DNA from: Planctomycetota bacterium
GTDB taxonomy: Bacteria > Planctomycetota > UBA1135 > GCA-002686595
Length of the DNA: 41,615 nucleotides
Direction of reading: 5' to 3'
NCBI GenBank assembly: GCA_002862085.1
Contig: PKCK01000103.1
Location: forward strand, 1 to 41,615
Shown here: positions 26,567-33,709 of the stretch, piece by piece
Layout: each line of letters opens with the position of its first letter
Position numbering within the stretch: the first letter of the stretch is position 1
Notes under the pieces: generated by a model
Database searches by the model: none
What the model was told of the DNA's origin: nothing
The model's input: only the letters and a program-made list of their open reading frames with translations
Made by a program: the position numbers and the translations under genes

Positions 26567-27220
26567 ATGGAGACTTCCCTCAACGGCCACGAGGCCCGCG
26601 TGCTCGGCGTCCTGGTCGAGAAGGCGTTCACGACGCCCGACCAGTACCCGCTCTCCCTCAACGGAGCGACGAACGGCTGCAATCAGAAGAGCAACCGGGA
26701 TCCGGTCCTGGACTTCTCCGAAGCCGAGGTGCGTGTCGCCCTCCATGGCCTGCGCATGAAAGGCCTGGTGGGAGTCAGCGTGCCGAGCGGGAGCCGCGTC
26801 GAGAAGTACCGCCACAACGCGAAGGAGGCCCTCAAGCTCGGTGACCGCGCCCTCGCCGTGCTGGCCGAGCTGCTGCTGCGCGGGCCCCAGACCTCGGGCG
26901 AGCTGCGGACCCGCGCGAAGCGGATGCGCGACGTCTCTTCACCGGACGCCCTCGAAGAGGCGCTCGGCGCGCTCGAGGAGCTCGGGTTCGCGAGGCCACA
27001 GGCCGGAGGGCGCGCGACGCGCTGGGCACAGACGATCTGTCCGGAACTTCATCCGGACGCAGAGCGAGCCGCCCCTGGCAGCGCTGCGCCCACCGCCGCC
27101 GCCGCGTCGGCCTCCGCACCCGATCGCGTCGAGGAACTCGAGGGACGGATCGGCGCCCTCGAGCGCACCGTCCAGCGCTTGGTCGCCGAGCTCGGCCTCG
27201 ATGAGGAGGCGGGCCGATGA
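26567..27220 (+). CDS. yceH: YceH family (UPF0502/DUF480) protein
   Basis: A 217-residue member of the YceH family, built of two winged-helix domains; the function is unknown in all bacteria I can recall. The hallmark first domain reads LNGHEARVLGVLVEKAFTTP, YPLSLNGATNGCNQKSNRDP and LDFSEAEV. The second has LAVLAELLLRGPQTSGELR and ALEEALGALEEL. An Ala/Pro linker and a C-terminal coiled coil (VEELEGRIGALERTVQRLVA) follow, as in other members. Winged helices suggest nucleic-acid or protein binding. The start at ATG 26567 is six bases after TAACCT. The last codons overlap the next gene (ATGA), where GGAGG serves as a Shine-Dalgarno site for the downstream start. Confidence 0.93.
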   Translation: METSLNGHEARVLGVLVEKAFTTPDQYPLSLNGATNGCNQKSNRDPVLDFSEAEVRVALHGLRMKGLVGVSVPSGSRVEKYRHNAKEALKLGDRALAVLAELLLRGPQTSGELRTRAKRMRDVSSPDALEEALGALEELGFARPQAGGRATRWAQTICPELHPDAERAAPGSAAPTAAAASASAPDRVEELEGRIGALERTVQRLVAELGLDEEAGR

Positions 27221-28398
27221 GCGCCCGTCGACGCATCGCGACGGCCGTCACCCTCGCGGCGGCCGGCGCGCTCGCCGTCGCCCAGGACGACGGCGGCCCG
27301 GAGGCCTCTGCGCTCCGCGGCGGCACGACCCGCGCCGAGGCTTACCAGCGACGGCCGCTCCGCGGCTTCGACGTGCGCGTGCATCCGGGCCTCGTCGGCG
27401 AGGGCGATCACGCGGCCGTCGGCGCGAGGGCACTCGACGCGCTGGAACGCGATCTCGGCGACCTCCTCGAGCAGGTGCCGACCGCAGCGGCCGAACGACT
27501 GCGCGCGGTTCCGCTGTACCTCGGCGTCAGCGACCCGGTCGCGCCCTGCGCCTGCTACCACCCGAGCGCCGCCTGGCTCGCAGGCAACGGCTACGATCCC
27601 GCGAAGGCGAAGTCGGTGGAGATCTCGAACGCAGCCACCTTCCTGGCGTGGCGCAGGGCCCAGCCTTCCATGGTCCTGCACGAACTCGCCCACGCGTACC
27701 ACGACCTCGAGCTCCAGGGAGCCGCCGGTCGAATCGCCGCCGCCATGGTCGCAGCCCGTGATCGAGGCAACTACCAGTCGGTCCTGCGCGCCTCTGGCGC
27801 CCGTGACAGCCACTACGCGATGACCAACGCCCAGGAGTACTTCGCGGAGACCACCGAGGCTCTCCTGGGCGTCAACGACTTCTATCCCTTCGTGCGAGCG
27901 GAGCTGTTGAACCACGACCCCGAGGGCGCACGCCTCGTGGCTGAGCTGTGGGGCGCGCCGGAGCTCGCCCCGGCGACCGACGACGAAGAAGAGTCGGAGA
28001 GAGAGAGCATGGACGAGCTGGTGCGAACGGAGATCGCGACGATGCACGACCGCTTCGCGCGGTGGTTCAACGACGGGGACGAGACCGCGATCGCCGGCGT
28101 CGAGGGCGCACTCGCGCCCGGCTTCGTCATGGTCTCTCCTTCCGGTCGGCTGGAGGAGCGCGGCGAGCTGATGATGGCTCTACGCTCCTCCGGAGCGCGC
28201 CGCCCCATCGAACTCGCCACGCGCGTCCTCCGCGTGGAGGCGCTCGGGGAGGGCCGCTCGGTGGCCGTCTACGAGGAGACCCAGCGCGAGAGGGATCAGA
28301 CGAGAACCATCGTGTCCACGGCTCTCTTCGAGCGGGCCGAGGGCGCCCCCGGCGGCGTCCACTGGCTGCACCTGCACGAGACCTTCGGGGCGCGCTGA
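27217..28398 (+). CDS. Exported zincin-like protein with C-terminal NTF2/SnoaL-like domain
   Basis: A 393-residue protein with a short signal peptide (about 1-22, ending ALAVAQ). The N-terminal two thirds contain the zinc motif HELAHAYHD (155-163), followed by NAQEYFAETTEALLG near 204-218, whose glutamate is a likely third ligand. This arrangement recalls the anthrax-lethal-factor-like/Mlc-titration-like zincins with a downstream E.FAE motif. From about residue 265, after an acidic spacer, MHDRFARWFNDGDETAIAGV and the following strands resemble an NTF2/SnoaL/DUF4440 cone fold. I do not recognise this domain combination as a named family. It starts with ATG overlapping the yceH stop and has a Shine-Dalgarno sequence (GGAGG, seven bases away). 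A CAC motif (residues 111-113) could form a disulfide. Confidence 0.75.
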   Translation: MSARRRIATAVTLAAAGALAVAQDDGGPEASALRGGTTRAEAYQRRPLRGFDVRVHPGLVGEGDHAAVGARALDALERDLGDLLEQVPTAAAERLRAVPLYLGVSDPVAPCACYHPSAAWLAGNGYDPAKAKSVEISNAATFLAWRRAQPSMVLHELAHAYHDLELQGAAGRIAAAMVAARDRGNYQSVLRASGARDSHYAMTNAQEYFAETTEALLGVNDFYPFVRAELLNHDPEGARLVAELWGAPELAPATDDEEESERESMDELVRTEIATMHDRFARWFNDGDETAIAGVEGALAPGFVMVSPSGRLEERGELMMALRSSGARRPIELATRVLRVEALGEGRSVAVYEETQRERDQTRTIVSTALFERAEGAPGGVHWLHLHETFGAR

Positions 28399-28543
28399 GG
28401 GGGGGCGCGCGGCCCGAGGATCTCGATGTCCGGCTCCTGGATCACCGCTCCCCAGGGCTCCGCGCGGCGGCGTCCTTGCGCGACCTGATACGCACGTCTG
28501 TCGCGGCCCACCGCACCGGCCTCGCTTCGCGCGCGTGCCCCGC

Positions 28544-28549
28544 TATCCT
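28544..28549 (+). promoter_or_regulatory. Putative -10 element TATCCT, 6 nt before the flavin enzyme gene
   Basis: TATCCT followed by CGTCCC precedes ATG 28556, with no Shine-Dalgarno site. It lies at the end of a 157-base gap in which I see no other feature. Confidence 0.45.
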
Positions 28550-28555
28550 CGTCCC

Positions 28556-30811
28556 ATGAAGATCGCGGTCATCGGCGGCGGCCCCGGAGGCCTGTTCACG
28601 GCCATCCTGGCGAGAAAGGCCTTCCCCGACTGTGAGGTGGACGTCTACGAGCGCAATCGCGCCGGAGACACCTTCGGCTGGGGCGTGGTCTTCAGCGACG
28701 AGACGCTCGGGAACGTCGAGGCGGCCGACCCCGAGAGCTTCGCGGAGATCCGCGCCGAATTCGCCTACTGGACGGACATCGAGACCTTCGTGGGCGACGA
28801 GATGGTCCGCTCCACGGGCCACGGCTTCTGCGGGCTCGCGCGGCGCACGCTGCTCGAGATCCTCGACCGCCGCGCGCGCGCCGTGGGCGTGCGCATGCAC
28901 TACGAGACCGAGGTGTCGCGCGAGGTGCTGGAGCGCGAAGCCGACCTCGTCGTCGCCTCGGACGGGATCAACAGCCAGGTTCGCCGGGAGGGCCAGGAGC
29001 ACTTCGGCGAGTCGATCGACTGGCGCGCCTGCCGTTTCAGCTGGCTCGGGACGAACAAGCCTCTCTCCGCGTTCACCTTCATCTTCCGCGAGAACGACCA
29101 CGGCGTCTGGAACATCCACGCCTATCCGTTCGAGCGCGGCGAGGAGCCGCTCTCCACCTGGATCGTCGAATGCACGGAGGAGACCTGGCGCCGCGCCGGA
29201 CTCGAGGACGCGAGCGAGGAGGACACCGTGGCGTACGTCCGCGAGCTCTTCGGCGACCACCTGGATGGCTACGACCTCCTGACCAATCGCTCGATCTGGC
29301 GCGTCTTCCCGACCGTTCGCTGCGAGGTCTGGGTGGACGGCAAGACGGTCCTCCTGGGTGACTCGGCGCACACCGCCCACTTCTCGATCGGATCGGGGAC
29401 CAAGCTCGCGATGGAGGATTCGATCGCGCTCGTGGACGCCCTCGTCGCGGAGGCCGATCAGCGCGGCGAGGTCGACGTGAAGCGCGCGCTCTCGCGCTTC
29501 CAGGAGAGCCGCCACGTCGAGGTCGTCAAGACCCAGAAAGCCGCGCAGATCAGTCTCGAGTGGTTCGAGAACTCCGGTCGCTACCTCGGGCAGGACCCGA
29601 CCCGCTTCACGTTCAACCTGATGACGCGGTCGAAGCGGATCACCTACGACAACCTCGCGCTCCGCGATCCAGAGCTGGTCGAGCGGACCCGGATTCGATT
29701 CGCCGAGGAGGAGGGCCTCGACCCCGGCGACGTCCCCGCGCCCGCCTTCGCGCCGCTCGCGCTACGCGACGTGACGCTCGCGAACCGCATCGTCGTCTCG
29801 CCCATGTGCCAGTACAGCGCCGAGGACGGCGTGCCGAACCGTTGGCACGACGTCCACTACGGCGCGCGCGCCATCGGCGGCGCGGGTCTGCTCTGGACCG
29901 AGGCCACGAACGTCTCGGCCGAGGGCCGCATCACCCATGGGTGCACGGGCATCTGGAGTGAGGAGCAGGAGGCCCGCTGGAGGGAGATCGTCGAGTTCGC
30001 GCACGAGAACTCCGCGGCCAGGGTCGGCCTCCAGCTCGGCCACGCCGGGCGCAAGGCGAGCTACTCCCTGCCCTGGGAGGGCGATGCCCCGCTGACGGAC
30101 GGAACCGCCTGGGAGGCCATCGGCCCCACCGGCCGCCCCTTCCTCGAGGGAGCTCCGGCGCCGCGCGCCATGACGCGGACCGACATGGAGCGTGTCATCC
30201 AGGAGTTCGTGTCCGCGACCGAGCGGGCCGAGCGGGCCGGCTTCGATCTGGTGGAGATCCACGCGGCCCACGGGTACCTGCTCTCGAGCTTCCTGTCAGC
30301 GGCCGTCAACGACCGCGACGATGGCTATGGCGGAGAACGCTTCGAGGACCGCGCGCGCTTCCCGCTGGAGGTCCTCGACGCGGTCCGCGCAGCGTGGCCC
30401 GCAGGGAAGCCGCTCTTCGTCCGCGTGTCAGCCACCGACTGGCTCGAGCAGGGCGGCCAGACGGTCGAGGACTCGGTCGCCTTCGCGCGCATGGCGAAGG
30501 CCCGCGGCTGTGACGCCATCGACGTGTCGAGCGCGGGCAACGTGCCCGAGTCCAGGCCCGTCTACGGACGCATGTACCAAGTTCCTTTCGCGGAACGCAT
30601 CCGCTACGAAGCGGGCATCAAAGTGCAGTGCGTGGGAGCGCTCCAGGGGATCGATCACGCCAACACGGTGCTGGCGGCAGGACGAGCGGACCTGGTCGCC
30701 ATGGCGCGCCCGCACCTCGAGGACCCGCACCTGACGCTCCGCGCGGCGAACGAACTGCGTGTCTCCGGGCAGTTCTGGCCGCGACAGTACGTGGCGGCCC
30801 GTCGCCGCTGA
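28556..30811 (+). CDS. Fused FAD monooxygenase / Old Yellow Enzyme reductase (2-aminobenzoyl-CoA monooxygenase/reductase-like)
   Basis: A 751-residue two-enzyme fusion. Residues 1-380 are an FAD aromatic monooxygenase: VIGGGPGGLFTAILARKAFP (GxGxxG at 7-12), DLVVASDGINS (130-140) and VLLGDSAHTAHFSIGSGTK (265-283). Residues 398-751 are an NADH:flavin oxidoreductase of the Old Yellow Enzyme group: NRIVVSPMCQYSAEDG, QLGHAGRKASY, EIHAAHGYLLSSFLS and NDRDDGYGG. This order matches 2-aminobenzoyl-CoA monooxygenase/reductase and the related salicylyl-CoA 5-hydroxylase fusion known from aerobic aromatic acid breakdown via CoA thioesters. The predicted reaction is hydroxylation and dearomatisation of an aromatic acyl-CoA. 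No aryl-CoA ligase or downstream pathway gene is in the window. ATG 28556 places the dinucleotide-binding strand at residue 2; TATCCT precedes it. Confidence 0.9.
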   Translation: MKIAVIGGGPGGLFTAILARKAFPDCEVDVYERNRAGDTFGWGVVFSDETLGNVEAADPESFAEIRAEFAYWTDIETFVGDEMVRSTGHGFCGLARRTLLEILDRRARAVGVRMHYETEVSREVLEREADLVVASDGINSQVRREGQEHFGESIDWRACRFSWLGTNKPLSAFTFIFRENDHGVWNIHAYPFERGEEPLSTWIVECTEETWRRAGLEDASEEDTVAYVRELFGDHLDGYDLLTNRSIWRVFPTVRCEVWVDGKTVLLGDSAHTAHFSIGSGTKLAMEDSIALVDALVAEADQRGEVDVKRALSRFQESRHVEVVKTQKAAQISLEWFENSGRYLGQDPTRFTFNLMTRSKRITYDNLALRDPELVERTRIRFAEEEGLDPGDVPAPAFAPLALRDVTLANRIVVSPMCQYSAEDGVPNRWHDVHYGARAIGGAGLLWTEATNVSAEGRITHGCTGIWSEEQEARWREIVEFAHENSAARVGLQLGHAGRKASYSLPWEGDAPLTDGTAWEAIGPTGRPFLEGAPAPRAMTRTDMERVIQEFVSATERAERAGFDLVEIHAAHGYLLSSFLSAAVNDRDDGYGGERFEDRARFPLEVLDAVRAAWPAGKPLFVRVSATDWLEQGGQTVEDSVAFARMAKARGCDAIDVSSAGNVPESRPVYGRMYQVPFAERIRYEAGIKVQCVGALQGIDHANTVLAAGRADLVAMARPHLEDPHLTLRAANELRVSGQFWPRQYVAARRR

Positions 30812-30879
30812 GCCAGGCCGGTCGCTCGTGGTGGATCGCCAGGAGGAGCGAAGGTCGCTGCGCTCTGGCGAAGCCGCCC

Positions 30880-31608
30880 CTAGCGCTCGTAGCGCATGCG
30901 CACGTTCTGACGTCCCATCTGCTGGAGACGCCCCTTGTCCTTCTTCAGCCCGAGGTTGTGAGCCTTGGACACGACGCTCTTCACCGAGCGGCCGAGCGCC
31001 TGGGCGATGTCCAGATTGCTCCAGCTCGGGTACATCTCCGCGAGCTGCTTGAGCTCGTCGGACGTCCAGCGCGGCATGCGCGTCTTGTGCGCTCCGCCGG
31101 AAGCCCTGCGGAGGAAGACCTTGTCCTTGGAGAGGCAGAGCTTCTTCGCCGTCTCCTGCACAAGAGCGAGCTCACGGCCGAAGACGAGGGCGAGGTCCTC
31201 GTCCGAGCGGGTTCCGTAGAGCCGCTTGAACGAGACGATCTCGTCTGCGCTGAGCGGCTCTCTTCCGAGGGTCGCTGCGAGCTCGACGAGGCGACGATTC
31301 AGATCGGTTCGCGATCGACCGAGCATCCTTGCGATCAGATCGAGGTCGACCGCGCCGAGGTACTTGCGGAACGCAGCGGTCTCCTCGTCGCTCCACGAGC
31401 CTTCCCGGGAAGGCTCGTCGAACATCTCCCAGGCCGCGGCTTTGAGCTCTTCCACGCCACAGCCGAGTTCCCGGGCGAGGAAAAGGTCGTCCCTGAGGCC
31501 GAACCAAGCTCGCAAGTGCTCGAGCTGCTCGTCGCTCAGGGCAGCGAGTACCTCACTGCCGGACCGGGCGGGGCCGTCGAGGCCCTCGTTGCGCGCGGGA
31601 GTGTTCAC
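30880..31608 (-). CDS. DNA-binding-like protein with four tandem SANT/Myb-like helix-turn-helix repeats
   Basis: A 242-residue protein from GTG 31608. Four repeats align without gaps over 26 positions, beginning near residues 24 (LSDEQLEHLRAWFG), 72 (WSDEETAAFRKYLG), 119 (LSADEIVSFKRLYG) and 181 (WTSDELKQLAEMYP). Each has an aromatic or leucine at its first position, an acidic pair, and [LI]A..[LF]G ending at position 26. This is the homeodomain-like/SANT pattern. The fourth repeat, IAQALGRSVKSVVSKAHNLG, is the most basic and is followed by a K/R-rich tail, so it is the likely DNA-binding unit. The other three may bind protein or DNA. An open frame continues upstream to a TTG at 31680, but those codons cover the promoter. 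GTG 31608 is preferred, though it lacks a good Shine-Dalgarno site. Targets are unknown. Confidence 0.78.
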   Translation of the reverse strand: MNTPARNEGLDGPARSGSEVLAALSDEQLEHLRAWFGLRDDLFLARELGCGVEELKAAAWEMFDEPSREGSWSDEETAAFRKYLGAVDLDLIARMLGRSRTDLNRRLVELAATLGREPLSADEIVSFKRLYGTRSDEDLALVFGRELALVQETAKKLCLSKDKVFLRRASGGAHKTRMPRWTSDELKQLAEMYPSWSNLDIAQALGRSVKSVVSKAHNLGLKKDKGRLQQMGRQNVRMRYER

Positions 31609-31635
31609 TGACGGGAATGGTGCGGAGAGGTCGCA

Positions 31636-31664
31636 ACTGTAGCAATATGAAGCAACCCAAACAA
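31636..31664 (-). promoter_or_regulatory. Sigma70-like promoter for the SANT/Myb-like gene
   Basis: On the minus strand TTGTTT (31664-31659) and TACAGT (31641-31636) are separated by exactly 17 bases. They sit inside an AT-rich island (about 37% GC for 31631-31700) unlike its surroundings. Transcription would start near 31629, about 20 bases before GTG 31608. Confidence 0.5.
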
Positions 31665-31669
31665 GGAAT

Positions 31670-31687
31670 CCCTTAAACAATAAAGGG
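31670..31687 (-). terminator. Weak stem-loop after ptsI
   Basis: CCCTT at 31670-31674 pairs with AAGGG at 31683-31687 around an eight-base AT-rich loop, directly after the ptsI stop. The stem is only five pairs. On the minus strand it is followed by GATTCCTTGTTT, partly T-rich. It could be a weak terminator or chance. Confidence 0.25.
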
Positions 31688-33457
31688 TTATCCTATTTCT
31701 GTCTCATTTTCCGCGTCTCGAAGCAGCGCCGCATCAAGGTTCTCCCTGAGCCCTCCGAGAATCATCCTGACTTCATCCGCCGAGCGCGCCGCGAGGACGG
31801 CCTCCAGAGCGGCCTCGGCCTCCGCGCGGGAGACGGTGGAGAGAGCGAACTTCAGGCGCGGCAGGGCCGTGGGGTTCACGCTCAGAGCATCGTAGCCCAT
31901 CCCGGCCAGGAGGACCGCCATGGCCTCGTCGCTGGCGATCTCGCCGCAGACCGCTGCACTCTTCCCAGCCCGCCGAGCGGCCTCGGCGATCGCACTGAGG
32001 GCCCGGATGACCGCGGGGTGCTGAGGGTCGTAGAGCCCCGCCACCAGCACGTTGTCCCGGTCGACTGCGAGCAGGTACTGGACGAGATCGTTCGTCCCCA
32101 CGCTGATGAAGTCCACCTCGGAGAAGAGGTCGTCCAGGATCCAGAGGGTCGAAGGCACCTCGATCATCACCCCGACAGGGATGTGGTCAGAGACCGCGTA
32201 TCCCTGCTCCGCGAGCTGAGCGCGCGTCTCCTCGAACACGCGGTGGACGGCCTGCACCTCGTCGAGGGAGGTGATCATCGGCAGCAGCAGACGCACTTGC
32301 CCGTGACCGCTTGCGCGCATCAACGCGCGAAGCTGGACGCGCAGGAGATCCTGCCATTCGAGCGTCACGCGCATCCCGCGCCATCCGAGAGCGGGATTCG
32401 ATTCCTTGGGGGTGCGGAAGTACGGCAGCTGCTTGTCGCCGCCGATGTCCAGCGTCCGGATCGTCACGGGGCGGCCGTCCATGGCGTCGATGAGACGCCT
32501 GTACATCCGGAACTGCTCCTCCTCGGAGGGGAACACGGTCCGCTCCAGATAGAGGAACTCGGTCCGCAGGAGCCCTGTCCCATCGCAGTGCGCGACGTCG
32601 AACGTGTCCACGTCACGGGTGCTCTCCAGGTTCGCGAGCACCTGGATCGGGCCGCGGCCTGGCATCTCCGCGGGGCGCGAAGCGTGAGCGCCCAGGACCC
32701 GGAGTCGCGCGTCCCGCGATGCGCGTCGCTCGTCGAACTCCGTCAGCGCAGCCTCGTCGGGCTCGAGCGCGATCCGGCCCCGATCGCCGTCCACGAGCAC
32801 CTGCATGTTCTGCTCGAGACGCGCGAGGAGGTTCGAGACACCGACCACGCAGGGGATGCCGAAGGACCGCGCGAGAACCGCGCCGTGGGAGAAGCGACCG
32901 CCGGCCTCCGTCACCACGCCCAGCACTCGTTCGCGCGGCAGGAAGGTCACCGCCTCGGGCGTGAGCTCCGCAGCCGCGAGCACGACCTTCCCCGCGCTCT
33001 GGAGCGTGGTCTCCTTGTCGCTGAGACTCAGGGCGGAGACGACGGCGCGCCAGGGCTCGGTCATGTCCGCCGCGTAGCCCCGGGTCGAGCCGCCATCGAG
33101 CCGCCCCATGGTTTCTCCGAGCCGGCCGATCAGGCGTTCGACAGCGCCCTCGGCGTTGATCCGCTCGTCACGGATCGCCGAGTCGAGCTCGGCCCTCGCT
33201 CCGGGGTCCTGGAGGATCATCTGATGGACCCCGAGGATGCCCGCGTCACGCTCCCCCACCGCCGCGGCGACGTCGGCGCGACGCCGCTCCAGCACCTTCG
33301 TGACCGATTCCACGGCCCGGTCCAGGCGTGAGATCTCGGCCTCCACCTCCTGGGCCCGGATCGACCAGATCGGGGCGGCGTCGAGGCGTGCACGGACGAC
33401 GTGAACCGGCCCGAGGCAGAGACCGGGAGAGACGGAGACTGCGGAGATGAAGGGCAT
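31688..33457 (-). CDS. ptsI: Phosphoenolpyruvate-protein phosphotransferase (PTS enzyme I)
   Basis: Cytoplasmic enzyme that takes phosphate from PEP and passes it to HPr at the head of the phosphotransferase system. The 589 residues include the phosphorylated histidine H191 in GGRFSHGAVLARSFGIPCVVG, GTGLLRTEFLYLE with PEP-binding arginines, RTLDIGGDKQLPYF, EVPS, SVGTNDLVQYLLAVDRDN and the catalytic C504 in VCGEIASDE. These match E. coli H189 and C502, so the enzyme looks intact. I start at ATG 33457; the in-frame upstream extension of 90 residues is arginine/proline-rich and not part of the family. TACACT at 33506-33501 could be a -10 box giving a leader of about 40 bases. No HPr, HPr kinase or enzyme II gene is adjacent, so the cargo (sugar uptake or nitrogen-type regulation) is unclear. 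Confidence 0.95.
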   Translation of the reverse strand: MPFISAVSVSPGLCLGPVHVVRARLDAAPIWSIRAQEVEAEISRLDRAVESVTKVLERRRADVAAAVGERDAGILGVHQMILQDPGARAELDSAIRDERINAEGAVERLIGRLGETMGRLDGGSTRGYAADMTEPWRAVVSALSLSDKETTLQSAGKVVLAAAELTPEAVTFLPRERVLGVVTEAGGRFSHGAVLARSFGIPCVVGVSNLLARLEQNMQVLVDGDRGRIALEPDEAALTEFDERRASRDARLRVLGAHASRPAEMPGRGPIQVLANLESTRDVDTFDVAHCDGTGLLRTEFLYLERTVFPSEEEQFRMYRRLIDAMDGRPVTIRTLDIGGDKQLPYFRTPKESNPALGWRGMRVTLEWQDLLRVQLRALMRASGHGQVRLLLPMITSLDEVQAVHRVFEETRAQLAEQGYAVSDHIPVGVMIEVPSTLWILDDLFSEVDFISVGTNDLVQYLLAVDRDNVLVAGLYDPQHPAVIRALSAIAEAARRAGKSAAVCGEIASDEAMAVLLAGMGYDALSVNPTALPRLKFALSTVSRAEAEAALEAVLAARSADEVRMILGGLRENLDAALLRDAENETEIG

Positions 33458-33709
33458 CGAGGGCGGCGCTGCGCGGGAGGTGCGGGATGCGCAGGCCCCA
33501 AGTGTATCGACCGGCTTCTCCTCCGACCTGACCGCGGTCCTCGGGCCCGCGCGGCCCCATGGCGGGACGCGCCCGCGCCAGATCGAGTCAGCGGGCGGGA
33601 TCCGGCCCCTCGCAGCGAGCTCGGAGTCAAGACGACGCGAGGGCGGCGCCGACCGGTACCCGGCGGGCGCCCTCGTGGGAAGACGGACGCCCCCGGGAAC
33701 AGTGCACCT

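Noticed and set aside
30628..31611. Plus-strand open frame opposite the SANT/Myb-like gene
   Set aside because: The minus-strand frame shows four aligned repeats; the plus-strand product shows no structure.
31609..31680. Upstream extension of the SANT/Myb-like protein to TTG 31680
   Set aside because: The extra codons lie in the AT-rich promoter island, encode an aromatic and cysteine-rich segment unlike the rest, and would start within two bases of a hairpin.
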